A DNA stretch of 64,000 nucleotides from Ridgeia piscesae (GCA_025642075.2 JAODUO010000619.1:1-64000), one strand, 5' to 3'; shown: positions 1 through 21,799, counted from the first letter of the stretch. Translations and numbers: made by a program. Notes: generated from the sequence alone by a model not told the origin.

Positions 1-424
1 ACAGTTGTCACCCACCATGCTTTACAGCCATGACGCATCGATCCATTTGACTCAAACAAAGCTTCCGGTACCTTAAAACATTCATATTCTCCGATGGTTT
101 CCTCAAAATAGACATCTTTCCCAACAGCTTTCTGATAAAGAAGTCGTATCAACATGACAACTTCATTGATCAGCTGCTACGTCTGCTTCTGCGGTACAGT
201 AAGATGTTACTGAGGATGCAGTTCTTCAAATATGCTGTCACGTACCTTTTGGACTTTGAGTTGTCATTAAAAATATTTCTGAAGCTCAGTTTTGCAAATA
301 CATTCAGCAGTTTCCAGAGTTGTAATCTCGTTATGGTAACTTTGCGACAGATTATGGCGCTTATAGCATATTATAGAGCTTGAACTTTGCACACATTTTA
401 CACTGTGTCATAATCCAACAGCAG

Positions 425-9431
<9,007 letters not shown>

Positions 9432-10740
9432 AGACGGCGGCCATTTGCAGAACGCAGATCTGGCTGGTCTTCCAATACGGCGGAAGTCGTTCGCTGGTGT
9501 CAACGGATGGGTGCAATATCAAACAGATATGCTGACTTGCAAAGAAATCTGTCATTTATATTGAGTAATAGTTTGCGATTTGTTGTTCGGTAATAGTTTT
9601 GTTGCACGTCACATATTTATGCAGTCACAAAATAACGACGTGTCTCATTCCGTAATTATTAACAAATGGCCAACTTGTGTGACGACTTGAATATTAGGCG
9701 CACATTGTCCACGTTATAATAACATGGAAAGGTTGTTTTAAACAGACAGGTTTTTTAGTGTTGATGTAGATTGTCCTAGTAGATGTATTCTAGATATCCA
9801 GACTTGTAGCAGGTGTCGGGGTGACAACGTGTGATTCATTGTTCACTCTAAGGTGTCTTATGCAGTCTTTGGTTTGTTAAGGGGAATATAACTTTGGTGA
9901 GTAAAACGTGCTGGGTGAAAATGTCAGTTGCACTGTGTCTCTCTGTCTCTATATAATTATGTATGCACGCACAGTGATGCGTGCATGTGTAAATGTGGCG
10001 TAATAAAGGTGAAGGGGACGAACTGTTGTTTTGATATCCAAGTTATGTTATGTTATGGTATAACTTGCACTGAATCATACTTATTAATTTTTATATACGA
10101 CAGCTTTTGATGTGTAAATAATTTACACCAACACGTTGACGAACAGTTGTTTTGACATCCAACTTCAGCTACAATTTGCACCTAATCACAGTTATTTCAT
10201 GTGACAGCCTTTCGTAAATAGCTCTGTGTGTGTAAACAACTTACTGCTACAGTACCAAGTTCTTCGAATGTTCTAACCAGGAACACTACATTCAGACACC
10301 TACCTACCGGTACATGTCATATCTTATCGTCATGATTCGCGTGCGATTTACACAATATATACATTTTTTCATTAAGCAAATTAACATTGACCAAGCAAAA
10401 CTATACACTCGATTCATTTTAATTTTCATTCTGATTATGAGGTACGCTTCTCTTCATACTAAACAAACTATGTACTGTCTGGATTATGATGTCGAGGAAA
10501 TAAGTGATATTGCGGCAAGTCGTCGTACAATGACTGCAAGTCAACACGTCGACAACACGAGCTGCCGTCCTTCTGCCGTATTCAAATCATCCTCAAATTG
10601 TTTCCGTTTGGTAGCAAACCTTCACCGAATCACTGATCGTAGCGATAATAATGTGTAAGGAAAAACATGTGATTTTAATACAAAGCGTTTACACTTTTAT
10701 CCTCTTAAAGCTGAAGCCTAAACACAACACAAACGCGTTT
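9432..10740. other. Intergenic stretch, nothing recognised
   Basis: AT-rich sequence between the last cadherin exon and the 3' end of the BTB gene. The 114-codon open frame at 10314-10658 has no recognisable domain, repeat copy or splice context. AATAAA at 10002-10007 is the only candidate signal, on the + strand. Confidence 0.5.
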
Positions 10741-11235
10741 TCCACCAAACATAAACATTTATTGCAACCAATAGCATTTTGGTTGGGCCTTTCCCAACGT
10801 CACGAGTGACTGCTGAAGCAAAGCAATGTGTGCCGGAGTAATATACACTACACAAACTGTCAATGGACTACGCATTTCCGTCCGCGATTCCCCAAGTCGT
10901 GTTTTCGTTACAGCAAACTGGCATCCATTATAAGCCCCGTTAGCTGTGTGCGGTAACTGCTGATCTAGTGTTGGTGCGCGGTGTGCGTGTAACCTAAACG
11001 TTTCATGTATATATTAAAAACATATCTTCGTGTGCCACAATGGTCGTTTCCAATGATGATTTCCTTATAACGAACCCGATCCAGCACACGAAGAAAAAGT
11101 TCTCCTCATTTACACTGCCATCGTTACATATAATATTTTCGCCAAGTTCACTGCAAAACTAATCTCTGGTCTAGTCGCTAACGTGCAAAAGCTGAGAACA
11201 CGGGCAGCTTCAATCACGCGGCGTTCGTCTGCACA
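10740..11235 (-). other. Probable 3' UTR of the BTB gene
   Basis: Non-coding sequence between the BTB stop codon and a minus-strand AATAAA (10763-10758). The UTR extent is inferred from the signal only. Confidence 0.4.
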
Positions 11236-11678
11236 TTAGGCACCTCCGTGGAACGAGGCAGGTCTGTTGAATCCGGACATGTTGCCCAACTCGATCTGTG
11301 CCGCCATGTAATTCTCACAGGTAGCTTTCAAGCCACGAAGCTGCAAGACGTCGGCCGCCCTCACCAAGCCCTCCACGTTGTCGATGGTCAACTCTATCTC
11401 GCCCGTGTAAATATAGTCCACGACGCTAACGAGTGCTTCCGGTTCCACCGGCAACTCGTATGTGTTAGTCGTACCTTCTTTAGGACGACGTCTGAACGTG
11501 GCTTTGAAGTAATCACTTGCCACCGCCAGAACGACACGATGACACCGCAGTTGGACGTCGCCTGATTTCAACGTCACATCCGTAAATTCCCCCTTCTGGC
11601 GCTGCCTATTCATACCCTTCATGAAGCCATTCTGGTATGCCGTGTCAACAAACTTGTTGACTTTGCTTGGAGCAGATG
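11236..11678 (-). CDS. BTB/POZ domain protein, 3' terminal exon
   Basis: BTB/POZ domains mediate dimerisation, and in Kelch-like proteins they recruit Cullin-3. The exon begins after TTTTTGTAG (exon start 11678, entering mid-codon) and ends at a TAA (11236-11238), giving about 147 residues. Visible core elements are GEFTDVTLKSGDVQLRCHRV, LAVASDYFKATF, VVDYIYTGEIEL and RAADVLQLRGLKATCENYM, a complete BTB fold of about 105 residues. A BACK or Kelch region normally follows; here the frame stops 16 residues after AAQIELGN. It is therefore either a BTB-only protein or an isoform end. The upstream exon supplying the start codon was not found. A minus-strand AATAAA at 10763-10758 suits its 3' UTR. 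Confidence 0.8.
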
Positions 11679-11759
11679 CTACAAAAATGCAGATATACAA
11701 TTTTTTACAATTGTACCTATTTAGTAACACGTATTAATAATTTATGTATGTATCAAATA

Positions 11760-11818
11760 CACACACGCACACACACTTAATTACATATACGCACGCATAT
11801 ATTAGCGCTTGAAATTTT

Positions 11819-11856
<38 letters not shown>

Positions 11857-11968
11857 GACACGCACACGCACGCACGCACGCATACACATGTGCACACGCA
11901 CGCAAGCAAGCACGCATACACATGTGCACACGCACGCACGCAAGCACATATACACATGCACACGCACG
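11760..11968. repeat. CA-rich compound microsatellite
   Basis: CA dinucleotides at about 11820-11850, followed by CACG and CATACACATGTG higher-order units to about 11968. Open frames reading through it on both strands are artefacts. Confidence 0.9.
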
Positions 11969-11969
11969 C

Positions 11970-13230
11970 AAACTGCACCGTATTATTTCCCATACACAGT
12001 CCCATGATTGACCACTGTCATTGTACATTAGAAGTTATAGATTTTATGCATCCTTTTATATGAATGACTGCATAAACACTCGCACGAGACATGTCATGTA
12101 ATCAAAGTGGCTAAATTTTGGACATATTCGAGTTCAAGTGAATTTGTCGAGAAGTAGAAATGTTGTTTGCTAAATCGCCATGTCCCACCTCGTGTTTTGT
12201 AACAACGTTTCAAGCAGGGCAGTTTGCTACTCATTATCCAGTCTGTCTGACAATTGCGTCCAACTGTTTATGTCGGCGACCTAGCACGTAATAAAAAAAT
12301 CGTTGAGTTTACCCTGATGTAAAAATACCCTGAATCGCGACGTACAAAATTAGAATTGATGGAAGAGTTTTAAGTAGAAATAACACGGACTGCCTTGGCT
12401 TGGCTACGTGATTTTAGTAGTACAGAATTAATTATATGGGAGGGTAAACCAGCAATGTTCTTGACGTCAAATATTGTCAAACATAAATGTGCCACAAGTG
12501 GCATCATCAACGTTAAGACAAAAGCCTATATTCTACTTAAACGCTAAGAGGCAACATTACTTTTTCCCTTCATTTTAGTGTACAAAAGTAAAATGTACAG
12601 GGTCTCTGCATCACATCAATGTAACTAGAGTGTAAAAACAGCATTTTGTTGCTACTTTAATACTGAACAATCCCAGAGGATGAATATAGTTTATATTCAA
12701 TATACAGATCCTAACAGCTATTGTGTGAAACATTAAAAACAAGAAACTACATTTAAAAGAAATACTAAACAATATAACTACATGTATTCCCATAAACCTA
12801 CCCTTAATTAATAAATACGTTAAATTAATTACCTCGATTACAGATGGTATATATTACATTGTATGGTTTATTAAAACAACTTATAATTCAAGAAAGAGAG
12901 CATACTAAATATATTATTCATGAAATTATAATAAAGTAGAACCCAGACATAAATACTGCAAATTACTGTTATTGATCGAGTTTACGATTAGTGCGAAGAC
13001 AACTAATTTCTAGTCCAGTTAAGTAGTTTATTAAAAATTGTGTAAAGAATGTTTTAACTAAATGAATACAATAAGTCGACTTGGTGCAACAGGTCAAATT
13101 TACTAAAATACTAAATAAGCTGCTGTTGGATTGCCATGGGGCATATATCTCCCATGCTCCTTTTAAACGTACTTTTGAATATGCATTATATTATATACAT
13201 GTATAAAAAAATTAACATTAAACTGTATAT
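11970..13230. other. Intergenic or intronic AT-rich stretch, nothing recognised
   Basis: No coding similarity, terminal repeats or satellite was seen. It may include the intron upstream of the BTB exon on the minus strand. Confidence 0.4.
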
Positions 13231-13234
13231 TCCG

Positions 13235-13316
13235 GTAAAGTGTAATGCACCTATGAATGGTTTTATTGCTAGAGATATGGTGTAGACAAATACTGTTCTT
13301 TATTATTATTATTATA
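13235..13316 (+). mobile_element. LINE 3' tail with (ATT)n, second copy of the 6.2 kb insertion
   Basis: Matches 6195-6283 base for base over most of its length and likewise ends in repeated TTA. There is no coding portion, so it is a solo 3' fragment. Confidence 0.6.
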
Positions 13317-13419
13317 AACTATAATGTTATTACCAGATATCGAGTCTTATTTGCATTCTAACTTCCACCACTCACTGCCCTGCAGATATGGCAGAAAAGT
13401 AACTGTGCAAAGGTTTATT

Positions 13420-14860
13420 TTGGTTTGTTGAAAGATAACTTGAAAACTGATACAGGTGTTTTTAATCTCAGCTTCGTTTCAAAGAGATTTGAAAAAGTTG
13501 TAGCAAAACGCCTTGGATCTCATATTAATTCAAATAAACTCGTAAATGTATTCCAATCTGCACATAAACATTTCCATTCTATGGAGACTGTTCTCTTTAT
13601 TCTTAAAAGTGCACAGTGGTATAATTTTATATAATAATAATATTGACTTCTTTTGCACCAATATCCTCGAAGATCAAGCTCAGTGGCGCGACAAAACCAA
13701 GGGATCGAAAAACAAGGCGTGAGTTATCAATGGATGGATGAAGATGGATATATGGATAATATTAAGTTGCTCTGCAAACCTTGCTTGATGTGTCAACTGC
13801 CTTTGCTATTATTAACCATACTAGTCTCATGGCTCGTTTGTCTTTGTGGTACAGTGTATTTGATGTAGCTTTAAGTTGGTTAAGATCTTATCTTATCAGT
13901 AGACACCAGAGAGTTAAAATTGGGGACTGTTTTGTCACCACTTAATATGCTATATGGTGTTCCTCAGGGTTCAGTTTTGGTGCCATAACTTTATACACTC
14001 CATTTAGTTCAGTTATCAATAGTCATTATTTGAGCCATCATCTTTATGTAGATGATACACAAGTTTATATATCATTATCTATTCCATATGCTAATTGTTC
14101 CTTGCAGAAACTTAGAAATTGTCATTGGTGTAGATTAAAGCTAAATGCAGATAAGACAAAGTGTCTTATTACTGGCACACAGAGGCTGCAAAAACACATT
14201 TAGAATGTTTTCCCTAAACCACATCTTAGTCGGCATGCCATGCCTGCAGTTTCAACCTGGAATTTAGGAGTATTTTTATCATAACTTTAATTTTAGAGAA
14301 CACATTTATCAAATTTGTCGATCATGTTATTATCCTACCACCAATACTTGCATTTTCTGAAGCAAAAACTACTCCAACTGCGCTAGTCACTAGTAGACTA
14401 GACTAATATATATATAATTCACTTTTTTAATATTGTCTTTTAGGATATCGCAAAATGACATGTTCAAAATTGCTTAGCAAGGTTTGTAACTAGGTGTCCA
14501 TGTTTTACTCATTATATGGTGCTTCTAAAGTCTTTGCATTGGCTTGATTGGCTTCCTGTCTGATATCATATCATCTTTAAGATATTTGCTATTATTTACC
14601 AGGCTCTTTCCTGTAAGCAACCATCATATTTGTGTACATTCAATGCGTACTCCCATAAGAAAACTTATCCAACTTTGATCATCTACCAGGTAGTTCTGAT
14701 TTACTTTTTTACCTTAAAGTCAATACAACAGTCGGATTAGAGTTTTTCCTTTAGCTGCACCTACTCTTTGGAATACGCTTCCTTCCAGTGTTAGATCATG
14801 CCGTCTGGAGCTAAAAATAGCTCTAGACAGCAATTGTTTTAAATTCTGTTTAAAAACACG

Positions 14861-14890
<30 letters not shown>
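13420..14890 (+). mobile_element. Degenerate non-LTR retrotransposon (LINE), plus strand, RT region
   Basis: Reverse-transcriptase fragments appear in order, in several frames: FVSKRFEKVVAKRL followed by VFQSAHKHFHSMETVL (fingers), a GVPQGSVL-like block near 13960-13980, the catalytic box HHLYVDDTQVYISL with YVDD at 14045-14056, and LNADKTKCLITGTQRLQKH. Stops and frameshifts abound, so it is dead. The (ATT)n tract at 14857-14890 is a plausible 3' tail. Features match the CR1/L2/Jockey branch; finer placement needs an alignment. Confidence 0.8.
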
Positions 14891-14893
<3 letters not shown>

Positions 14894-17030
14894 ATATGTA
14901 TCGCCTAGCCTCAACATGCTGAGGATACAGGCAGGCAAACAGGAAAAATAAAAATAAAAATTGTTCTTTTAGGGTTCAATATGACTTGTCAGAACAGTAA
15001 TTAGTGCATGTAAACAGTAATGCATGCAAAAGAACTTGTTATGTCTAAAAAAGAGGAATAATGCAGCAAACTCTGGATATTTTTCTTAAGGCTGTTTTTA
15101 TTTACATGTTGAGGGTGGAAGTTCCAAAGTCGAATGGTACTTGGGAAAAAAGAATACAAGTGGTAATTACATCTGGAGTGAGGGATAAGGTAAGGCAAGG
15201 AATGCTGTTTTCTAGTAACTGTGTTTACAGGAATAATATATGTTTTTGTTGGTATACCCACAAAGCCATCTGCTATTTTATATATCATGAACAGTTTAGT
15301 GTCATTTCTTTGGTCGGACAGGGATCTCCATCCTAATGTCTGGAGCATATCGGTTACAGTTGAGGTATTGTGGTGGCGATGTAGGGCATATCGAGCTGCA
15401 CAGCGTTGGATCATTTCTAGTTGGTTTATCTGTGTAGAGGTGTAGGGGTCCCAGACAGTACAGCTGTTTTCTAAGATGGGTCTGACAAAGGTGAAGTAAG
15501 CCTGAGTTTATATTTAAACTGACGAGACTGAGATTTCTGCGAAGGAAGCCTAGTGATCTATTTGCTTTCAAGGAAATGTTATTTATGTGGGAATTCCACT
15601 GTCTGATGATATGGTTATACCAAGATATTTTGCCTGTGAACAAGTTTCAAGTATTTGTCCATGAAGCATGTGTTGGGTTTTATTAATGACAGTTTTGTTT
15701 CTTGTTACAAGAATGACATGGCATTTTTCCAGATTGAATTTCATGTTCCAATTTTTTGCTCATTTATCACATTTGTGAAGATCTTCCTGGCGTGCAGCTG
15801 TGTTTGTCTTAGGCTTAAGGGTTGTATACATTATGGTGTCATCAGCAAAGAATCTAACTGGGGAAGTAATATTGTCTGGAATGTTGTTAATGTAAAAAAA
15901 GAAATAGGCAGGGACTAAGTACAGAACCTTGAGGGACTCCTGATGTTACAGGGACTTCAGAGGAGGCCTCGCCCTCTATTATGACTCTTTGGGATCTGTC
16001 AGTTAAAAATGCTTTAATCCAGGGATTTGTTTTGACTTGGATGCTATAGTGATGGAGTTTGTGAATTAGTTTGGTATGGCTGAACTTATCAAATGCTTTA
16101 GAAAATTCCATCACTATAACATCCATCTGTGCACCAGATTGGTAACTAGGTCATGTGTAAACTGGTATCCCAAAATATACACCATATTGTATTTGCATTG
16201 TTTTGTTCATAGCAATTTTTAAGAGTTTTGTTTACTTCTTTCATTTGTTGTCTGAAATTGTCCTAGTCTGCCTTATAGAAAAGGGGAATATTTCTAGGTT
16301 TCTGTTTATGTTTCATTGGCCAGTGGGTTTATGTCTAGTTCTGTGTAGCAACAGTCATGGTCTGGAATTCCTGGTAGTATTTCTGTTAAGTTTATGTTAG
16401 TAGGATTGTTCATTATCATTAGGTCCAGAGTGTTATCTCCCCTTGTTGGTTTATGTATACTTTTTTATAAGGCTAAATTCTTCAAGAATGTTTCGGAACT
16501 TCTTATGAAGTGATACATGCATGATACATTAAGCCAATCCCATCCCGGGAAGTTAAAAATCTCCTCAAAAGAATATGTGTTGGTTCTGTTTTACTCATCT
16601 TAATGATATTTCGAACTGTTCTACAACCAGCTAAGCAGATCTTTATCCACATAATTTCACAGTCAGCAGCTGGCTCTAATTCAAATTATTCTTCACTAAT
16701 CAGGTCAGAATTCACTGCAACAAATACCCCCCCTCCTCTCTGGTCTTCACTTCTATCGTTTCTATAAACATTAAATTTGTCAGGGAAATATTCAGCATCT
16801 GATATGCTATTACTAAGCCGGGAATTAGTGTCAATAATTATGTCTGGTTTTGTACTATCAATGAGTGATACAAATTCAGCCTTCTTGTTCTTCAGTGACT
16901 GACAGTTTAAGTTGATGATTCCCAATGGTGTTTTAGTTTGGGGAATATATATGAATATTATATGAGTCTGTGAGAGTTTGGTTAGATAATGAATGTGAAT
17001 TGCGAAACGAAAATAACTGAGCGTCATTCG
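14890..17030 (-). mobile_element. Degenerate CR1-like LINE, minus strand (EN, RT, C-terminal region)
   Basis: Read on the minus strand, 17027-16686 encodes an apurinic endonuclease start (IINLNCQSLKNKKAEFVSLI, KPDIIIDT, EDQRGGGVFVAV). The block 16126-15887 encodes RT motifs (VMEFSKAFDKFSH, SGVPQGSVLSP). The FADD box lies at about 15851-15834 (RFFADDTIMYTTL), followed by LEKCHVILVTRNK. The block 15643-15001 gives the C-terminal region (MIQRCAARYA, MLQTLGWRSL, SFFPSTIRLWN). The EN-to-RT spacing is too short, indicating an internal deletion. The 3' end meets the (ATT)n tract shared with the opposing LINE. Confidence 0.85.
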
Positions 17031-17039
17031 AAATTTGTT

Positions 17040-17505
17040 ACACTGGCTCCTGCCCTGCGTCTGGCCTAAGAGTTAGGCGTGACGTTGTGGGTGCTGCCTG
17101 GGACTGGGTAACGCGAGTAACCATGACATGGCATGGGTTTTACTGTTTACGCTATCGTCTCAGGCTGTGCTGCTTTAATTATAAAACATGCAACGTATTC
17201 AGTAAAACCAGAACATCTCACCGAGAAAAATTACATGTAATCTGGATGTTAATACTTACCCATGGCCAATACAACTTCGATGTTATGTATGGCTCGACTG
17301 TGCGACATTCGACAACGACAACAAGGAAGTATGTCAAAGGACGTATAGTGCCATCTAGCATATGAGCAGTCTTTATAGCGCCCCCTAGTGACTATATTGG
17401 CTGCTGATGTACGATCACATTTGACTTTTCCATAGGCAGCCATTATAATTCCACAAACCATTTTTAACAAGATTTAACAAGATCATCTTGTAACAATTAG
17501 ATGTA
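17040..17505. other. Unassigned stretch between LINE and satellite
   Basis: Possibly the 5' untranslated part of the minus-strand LINE. No coding motif or terminal repeat was recognised. Confidence 0.3.
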
Positions 17506-17610
17506 GGGTAGGGTAGGGTAGGGTAGGGTAGGGTAGGGTAGGGTAGGGTAGGGTAGGGTAGGGTAGGGTAGAGGTATGCAGTGTGAGTGGTAGGTGTAGG
17601 GTAGGGTAGG
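17506..17610. repeat. (GGGTA)n pentanucleotide array
   Basis: About 14 clean GGGTA units, then decayed ones. It abuts the GAGTA array and probably shares its origin, differing by one base per unit. Confidence 0.95.
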
Positions 17611-18830
17611 TCTAAGGGAATAGAAGGTGTAGTTGGTAAATAGAGGGGAGTAGAGTATGAGTTTAAATAGAGTAGAGTGAGTGAGAGTAGTGTAAAGTAG
17701 AGAGAGAGAAGAGTAGAGTGAGGAATAGAAGGTAGGTAGGAGAGTGAGAGTAGACGTAGGTAAAGTAGAAAGAGAGTATGTAGAGTAGAGTAGAGTAGAG
17801 TAGAGTAGAGACGGTAGAGTAGAGTAGGTAGAGTAGAGTAGAGTAGAGTAGAGTAGAGTAGAGTAGAGTAGAGTAGAGTAGAGTAGAGTAGAGTAGAGTA
17901 GAGTAGAGTAGAGTAGAGTAGAGTAGAGTAGAGTAGAGTAGAGTAGAGTAGAGTAGAGTAGAGTAGAGTAGAGTAGAGTAGAGTAGAGTAGAGTAGAGTA
18001 GAGTAGAGTAGAGTAGAGTAGAGTAGAGTAGAGACGAGACGAGAGAGTACGAGTAGAGAGAGTAGAGACAGACGAGACGAGACGAGAGAGAGAGAGAGTA
18101 GAGTAGAGACGAGTAGAGTAGAGTAGAGTAGAGTAGAGTAGAGTAGAGTAGAGTAGAGTAGAGTAGAGTAGAGAGAGTAGAGTAGAGTAGAGTAGAGTAG
18201 AGTAGAGTAGAGTAGAGTAGAGTAGAGTAGAGTAGAGTAGAGTAGAGTAGAGTAGAGAGGTAGAGTAGAGTAGAGTAGAGTAGAGTAGAGAGAGTAGAGT
18301 AGAGTAGAGTAGAGTAGAGTAGAGTAGAGTAGAGACGAGTAGAGAGAGTAGAGTAGAGTAGAGTAGAGTAGAGTAGAGTAGAGTAGAGACGAGTAGAGTA
18401 GAGAGAGTAGAGTAGAGTAGAGTAGAGTAGAGTAGAGTAGAGTAGAGTAGAGTAGAGTAGAGTAGAGTAGAGTAGAGTAGAGTAGAGTAGAGTAGAGTAG
18501 AGTAGAGTAGAGTAGAGTAGAGTAGAGTAGAGTAGAGTAGAGTAGAGTAGAGTAGAGTAGAGTAGAGTAGAGTAGAGTAAGTAAGTAGAGTACAGTACAG
18601 AACAGAAGTAGAGTAGAGTAGAGTAGAGTAGAGTAGAGTAGAGTAGAGTAGAGTAGAGTAGAGTAGAGTAGAGTAGAGTAGAGTAGAGTAGAGTAGAGTA
18701 GAGTAGAGTAGAGTAGAGTAGAGTAGAGTAGAGTAGAGTAGAGTAGAGTAGAGTAGAGTAGAGTAGAGTAGAGTAGAGTAGAGTAGATAGGTAGAGTAGA
18801 GTAGAGTACATAGAGTAGAATAAACAGAAC
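17611..18830. repeat. (GAGTA)n pentanucleotide satellite, about 1.1 kb
   Basis: Degenerate edges surround long homogeneous runs of GAGTA (17820-18030, 18110-18580, 18610-18785). Interruptions such as GAGAGAGTA and GACGAGAC recur at several places, suggesting higher-order duplication. The right edge grades into GAACGG/GAAACG units to about 18880. The long open frame rich in Tyr-Ser-Thr-Leu-Leu is a by-product. Confidence 0.95.
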
Positions 18831-19738
18831 GGTAGGGAACGGAACGAAACGAGCGGAAACGGACGGAACGGAATATAACAAAACAGAATAGATATGAGAT
18901 GAGATGATATGAGATAACAAATAAAATAATAGAATAAAAGAGAAATCAATTAAATTGTATTCACCCTAGCCTGTATTCACTGTCACTCTATAATGCAAAC
19001 CGTCATGTATGGATTTCACAGTCCCGAAGGAATCGGACGCACAAAGTGAGATAGTGATTGATTTCACTTTATTTGGGTATGAAATAAACAAAAATCTTGG
19101 GTTACAAAGTTTTAGACACCTGTAAGGCCCAAAATCCAAGATGGCCGCCGTCACTCATGGAAAATACAGAAAATGGCATATCTCCGGAACTACTTGACCA
19201 ACTTCAATGATGTTAGACGCTATGTTATGGTTTTCAAACACGCCTGATAATCTGGAATATGTTTCAGGTCGATATTAGGTCAAGGTCATGCAAGAAGGTC
19301 AAAGTAAAGATCGTTTTGGCTGGTTTCAAGTCGATTGGAGGTCAAAGTCATACAGTAAGTATGATGAACATTCAATAAAATCACCAAGGAGGCACATGCA
19401 TGTATATACAGAAGCTCAGGTTCAAAATCTGAATACAAATAAGCAAATAGAAGTCATTACCAGTAGTGAACTGCACTGCATGTCAAGCAACCTATTTATC
19501 CTAAAACACATACAGGGAAACACACAGACAACACATGGAATAAGATCACATTTGTGCGAAAATTACTTTTTTAAAGATTAGATTCTTTAAACATACATAT
19601 ACAACACATATGTCATGGAACATGCCATGTTGAACACTTAGTGAGTTAAATCAGTAGCACACAATCTTCTGATAGTGTCATAATTGTTCATCCTCCTGCA
19701 ACAGTCATACTTCATCTTCATATGCTATCATCCTGTAG

Positions 19739-20888
19739 TCAGGAAGTTGCACTAATCAGAATTGTGGCATTTGCAGAGAGCAGTGCAGGTAGGTTGTTCT
19801 TCTTGCATGAACAATGACCTTTGCAAGATGTTTTGCAACCACATTTGATCAGTTCCAAGACGACAACTGGTGCTGGTTTATAGAGACACCGGACTGGGAC
19901 ATACTCGTCTCCATCCATTTCCTCTGGGGGCAGTAGACATGGGTGAGGGGTTGTATAGCTTTTGTCCCTCATACCCACAATGTTGGTGCGTAAGATATGG
20001 GGTATCAGTGTTGCTCTGGTCGGAGGAGGCTTCTCGCCCTTCAGATTCCTGACCTGAACAGTTCCCAACGCTAAGCTGGTGTGATAGTTACACCCCCGGA
20101 GCTCTATTCTGATCAAACAAACGTCTCGATAGACCGCACTTCTTTGGGCAGCTCCACCACATCGTGGCTTGTGAGCACCCCTTGGCCAAGGAGTTGGAAG
20201 GCAGAGACGACGGCGGTCATCATTGGGCGTGATCCAACTCTTCTTTGAGATGCCAACAAATTTCCCTCCCAAATCTGCGCCTATAAAGTAACGAAAACCA
20301 ATCAGACCTTGACACTTCTCTCGCCCAATGACACCCACACGCTCACGAATGTTGATCGATCGATACTTGTCGCCTTTTCCAGTGAGGAAATGGAGTCTTC
20401 CATGAGTCACAAGGTCCATCAGGAAGACCAGTACGTCAGTATCAGGCGACCACACATCTATGTCTCTCAGAGTGGAGTCACCGATGGCATCAATTACTTG
20501 CAAAGCAATCATGGTGTCAGCCTCCTCATGATTGTGAGTGGACATCGACTCAGCCAAGGATTAATCTGAACTGTGGTACTTCTCGATCCTTTGCATTCCT
20601 CCAGTACGACATTACCAAGAATGTTGGAGAGGAGCGCCTTTGTCTTTAAGACAGAGAGCAGCCCTTTGCGGGTAATCGTAGCAATGTTTATATCGTCATA
20701 GATCGCAAACTCCATCTCTTTCCCTGTGCTCGCTTGGCCCGCGTCTTCTGTTTCAGTGATTGAGCGATGTCATAGCAGTCAAGTATGATGCGCTCCAGAT
20801 CGTACGGTTTCACCATCCTTGTAATTCTCTTGATAAAGGCATCCTTGAAATTGATTATCTTCATGCTTGGACTTTTTTCATACATCAT
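19739..20888 (-). pseudogene. Repeat-family ORF with HEEADT/SPDTD acidic domain and Cys-rich tail, frameshifted
   Basis: Three overlapping minus-strand frames make one degraded gene: 20888-20688 (MYEKSPSMKIINFKD), 20715-20509 (TITRKGLLSVLKTKALLSNI) and 20557-19739. The last carries STHNHEEADTMIALQVIDAI, VWSPDTDVLVFLMD, LTGKGDKYRSINI, GFRYFIGADLGGKF and a tail CGCKTSCKGHCSCKKNNLPA. This pattern occurs in a protein family that is abundant and repetitive in many invertebrates. The spaced Asp/Glu residues resemble a PIN-like nuclease fold (inference). No catalysis has been shown to my knowledge. The part after residue GFRY contains an additional proline/arginine-rich stretch that may be out of frame. 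It is coding-derived but probably non-functional. Confidence 0.6.
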
Positions 20889-21134
20889 TGAACTACACCC
20901 TTACTGCCAATGGTGATAATATGGTCATGAGATTGAACTAAGTCATCACTGAGAATGTTGAGGAGGCCATCGTGTATATCATAGTGTGCTGGTGCCTGGA
21001 CTGGTGTTTGTTTACGTGGTTCCTGGATGATTGTCTCGGTTGGTGTCTGTGTCTCTCAGTCCGAATTGCATTTGCCTCCTCAACAACATGTTATGATGGA
21101 TGTTTTGTCAGTTGGAATGAGGAGTGATCCATCT

Positions 21135-21475
21135 GAGCAGCCCGAATATGTGCAGCCCATCGATAAGATTGTTTGATCAGTATACAGCTCCGGGGGTGCA
21201 ACTACCATACCAGCTTTGCTTTGAACTATTCAGGTCCAGGAATCTGGAGCGCGAGAAGCATCCTGAGGAAAATGGATGGATGCTTGCCGGAGACGATCGA
21301 GTATGTCTCAGTCCGGTGTCTCTACAAACCAGCACCAGTTGCCGTCTTGGAACTGATCAAATGTGGTTGCAAGACATCTTGCAAGGGTCACTGCTCATGC
21401 AAGAAGAACAACCTCCCCAGCTCTATGCAAATGCCACATTTCGGATTGCAGCAACCTTCCTGTGATAACAGATGA
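21135..21475 (+). pseudogene. Inverted partial copy of the same ORF (Cys-rich C-terminal end)
   Basis: The + strand encodes IQLRGCNYHTSFAL, EYVSVRCLYKPAPVAVLELI and KCGCKTSCKGHCSCKKNNLP, repeating the C-terminal half of the minus-strand ORF at 19760-20130. Compared with that copy it lacks roughly 25 residues between the HTSxAL and VSVRCLYKP blocks. It has no start of its own. Confidence 0.7.
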
Positions 21476-21795
21476 AGATGATGTATGAATGTTGCAGGAG
21501 GATGAACAAGGATGACACTATCAGAAGATTGTATAACACTGATGTAACTCACTAAGTTGTCAACATGGTATGTTCAATGATAAATGTGTTGTATATGCAT
21601 GTTTAAAGAATGTAACCTTTAAGGTTTTGAATTTTCGCCCAAATTTAATCTTATTCAACACATTGTCTGTGTATCTCCCTGTAGGTGTTTCAGCACAAAA
21701 TTAAATATGTTGCTTGACATGCAGTACAGTTCATTATTGGTAATTACTTCTATTTGCTTATTGGTATTCAGATGTTGACCTTCAACCTGAACTTC

Positions 21796-21799
<4 letters not shown>

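Noticed and set aside
10314..10658. 114-codon plus-strand frame as a gene
   Set aside because: No recognisable domain, AT-driven composition, no splice or promoter context, not repeated elsewhere in the window.
17506..17570. GGGTA array as a telomere or interstitial telomeric repeat
   Set aside because: Metazoan telomeres are TTAGGG or close variants; this five-base unit grades into GAGTA satellite and is not at an end.
17415..18949. Open frames of 428-501 codons composed of Tyr-Ser-Thr-Leu-Leu
   Set aside because: Translation of the GAGTA satellite on the minus strand; no start context, splice sites or unique domain.
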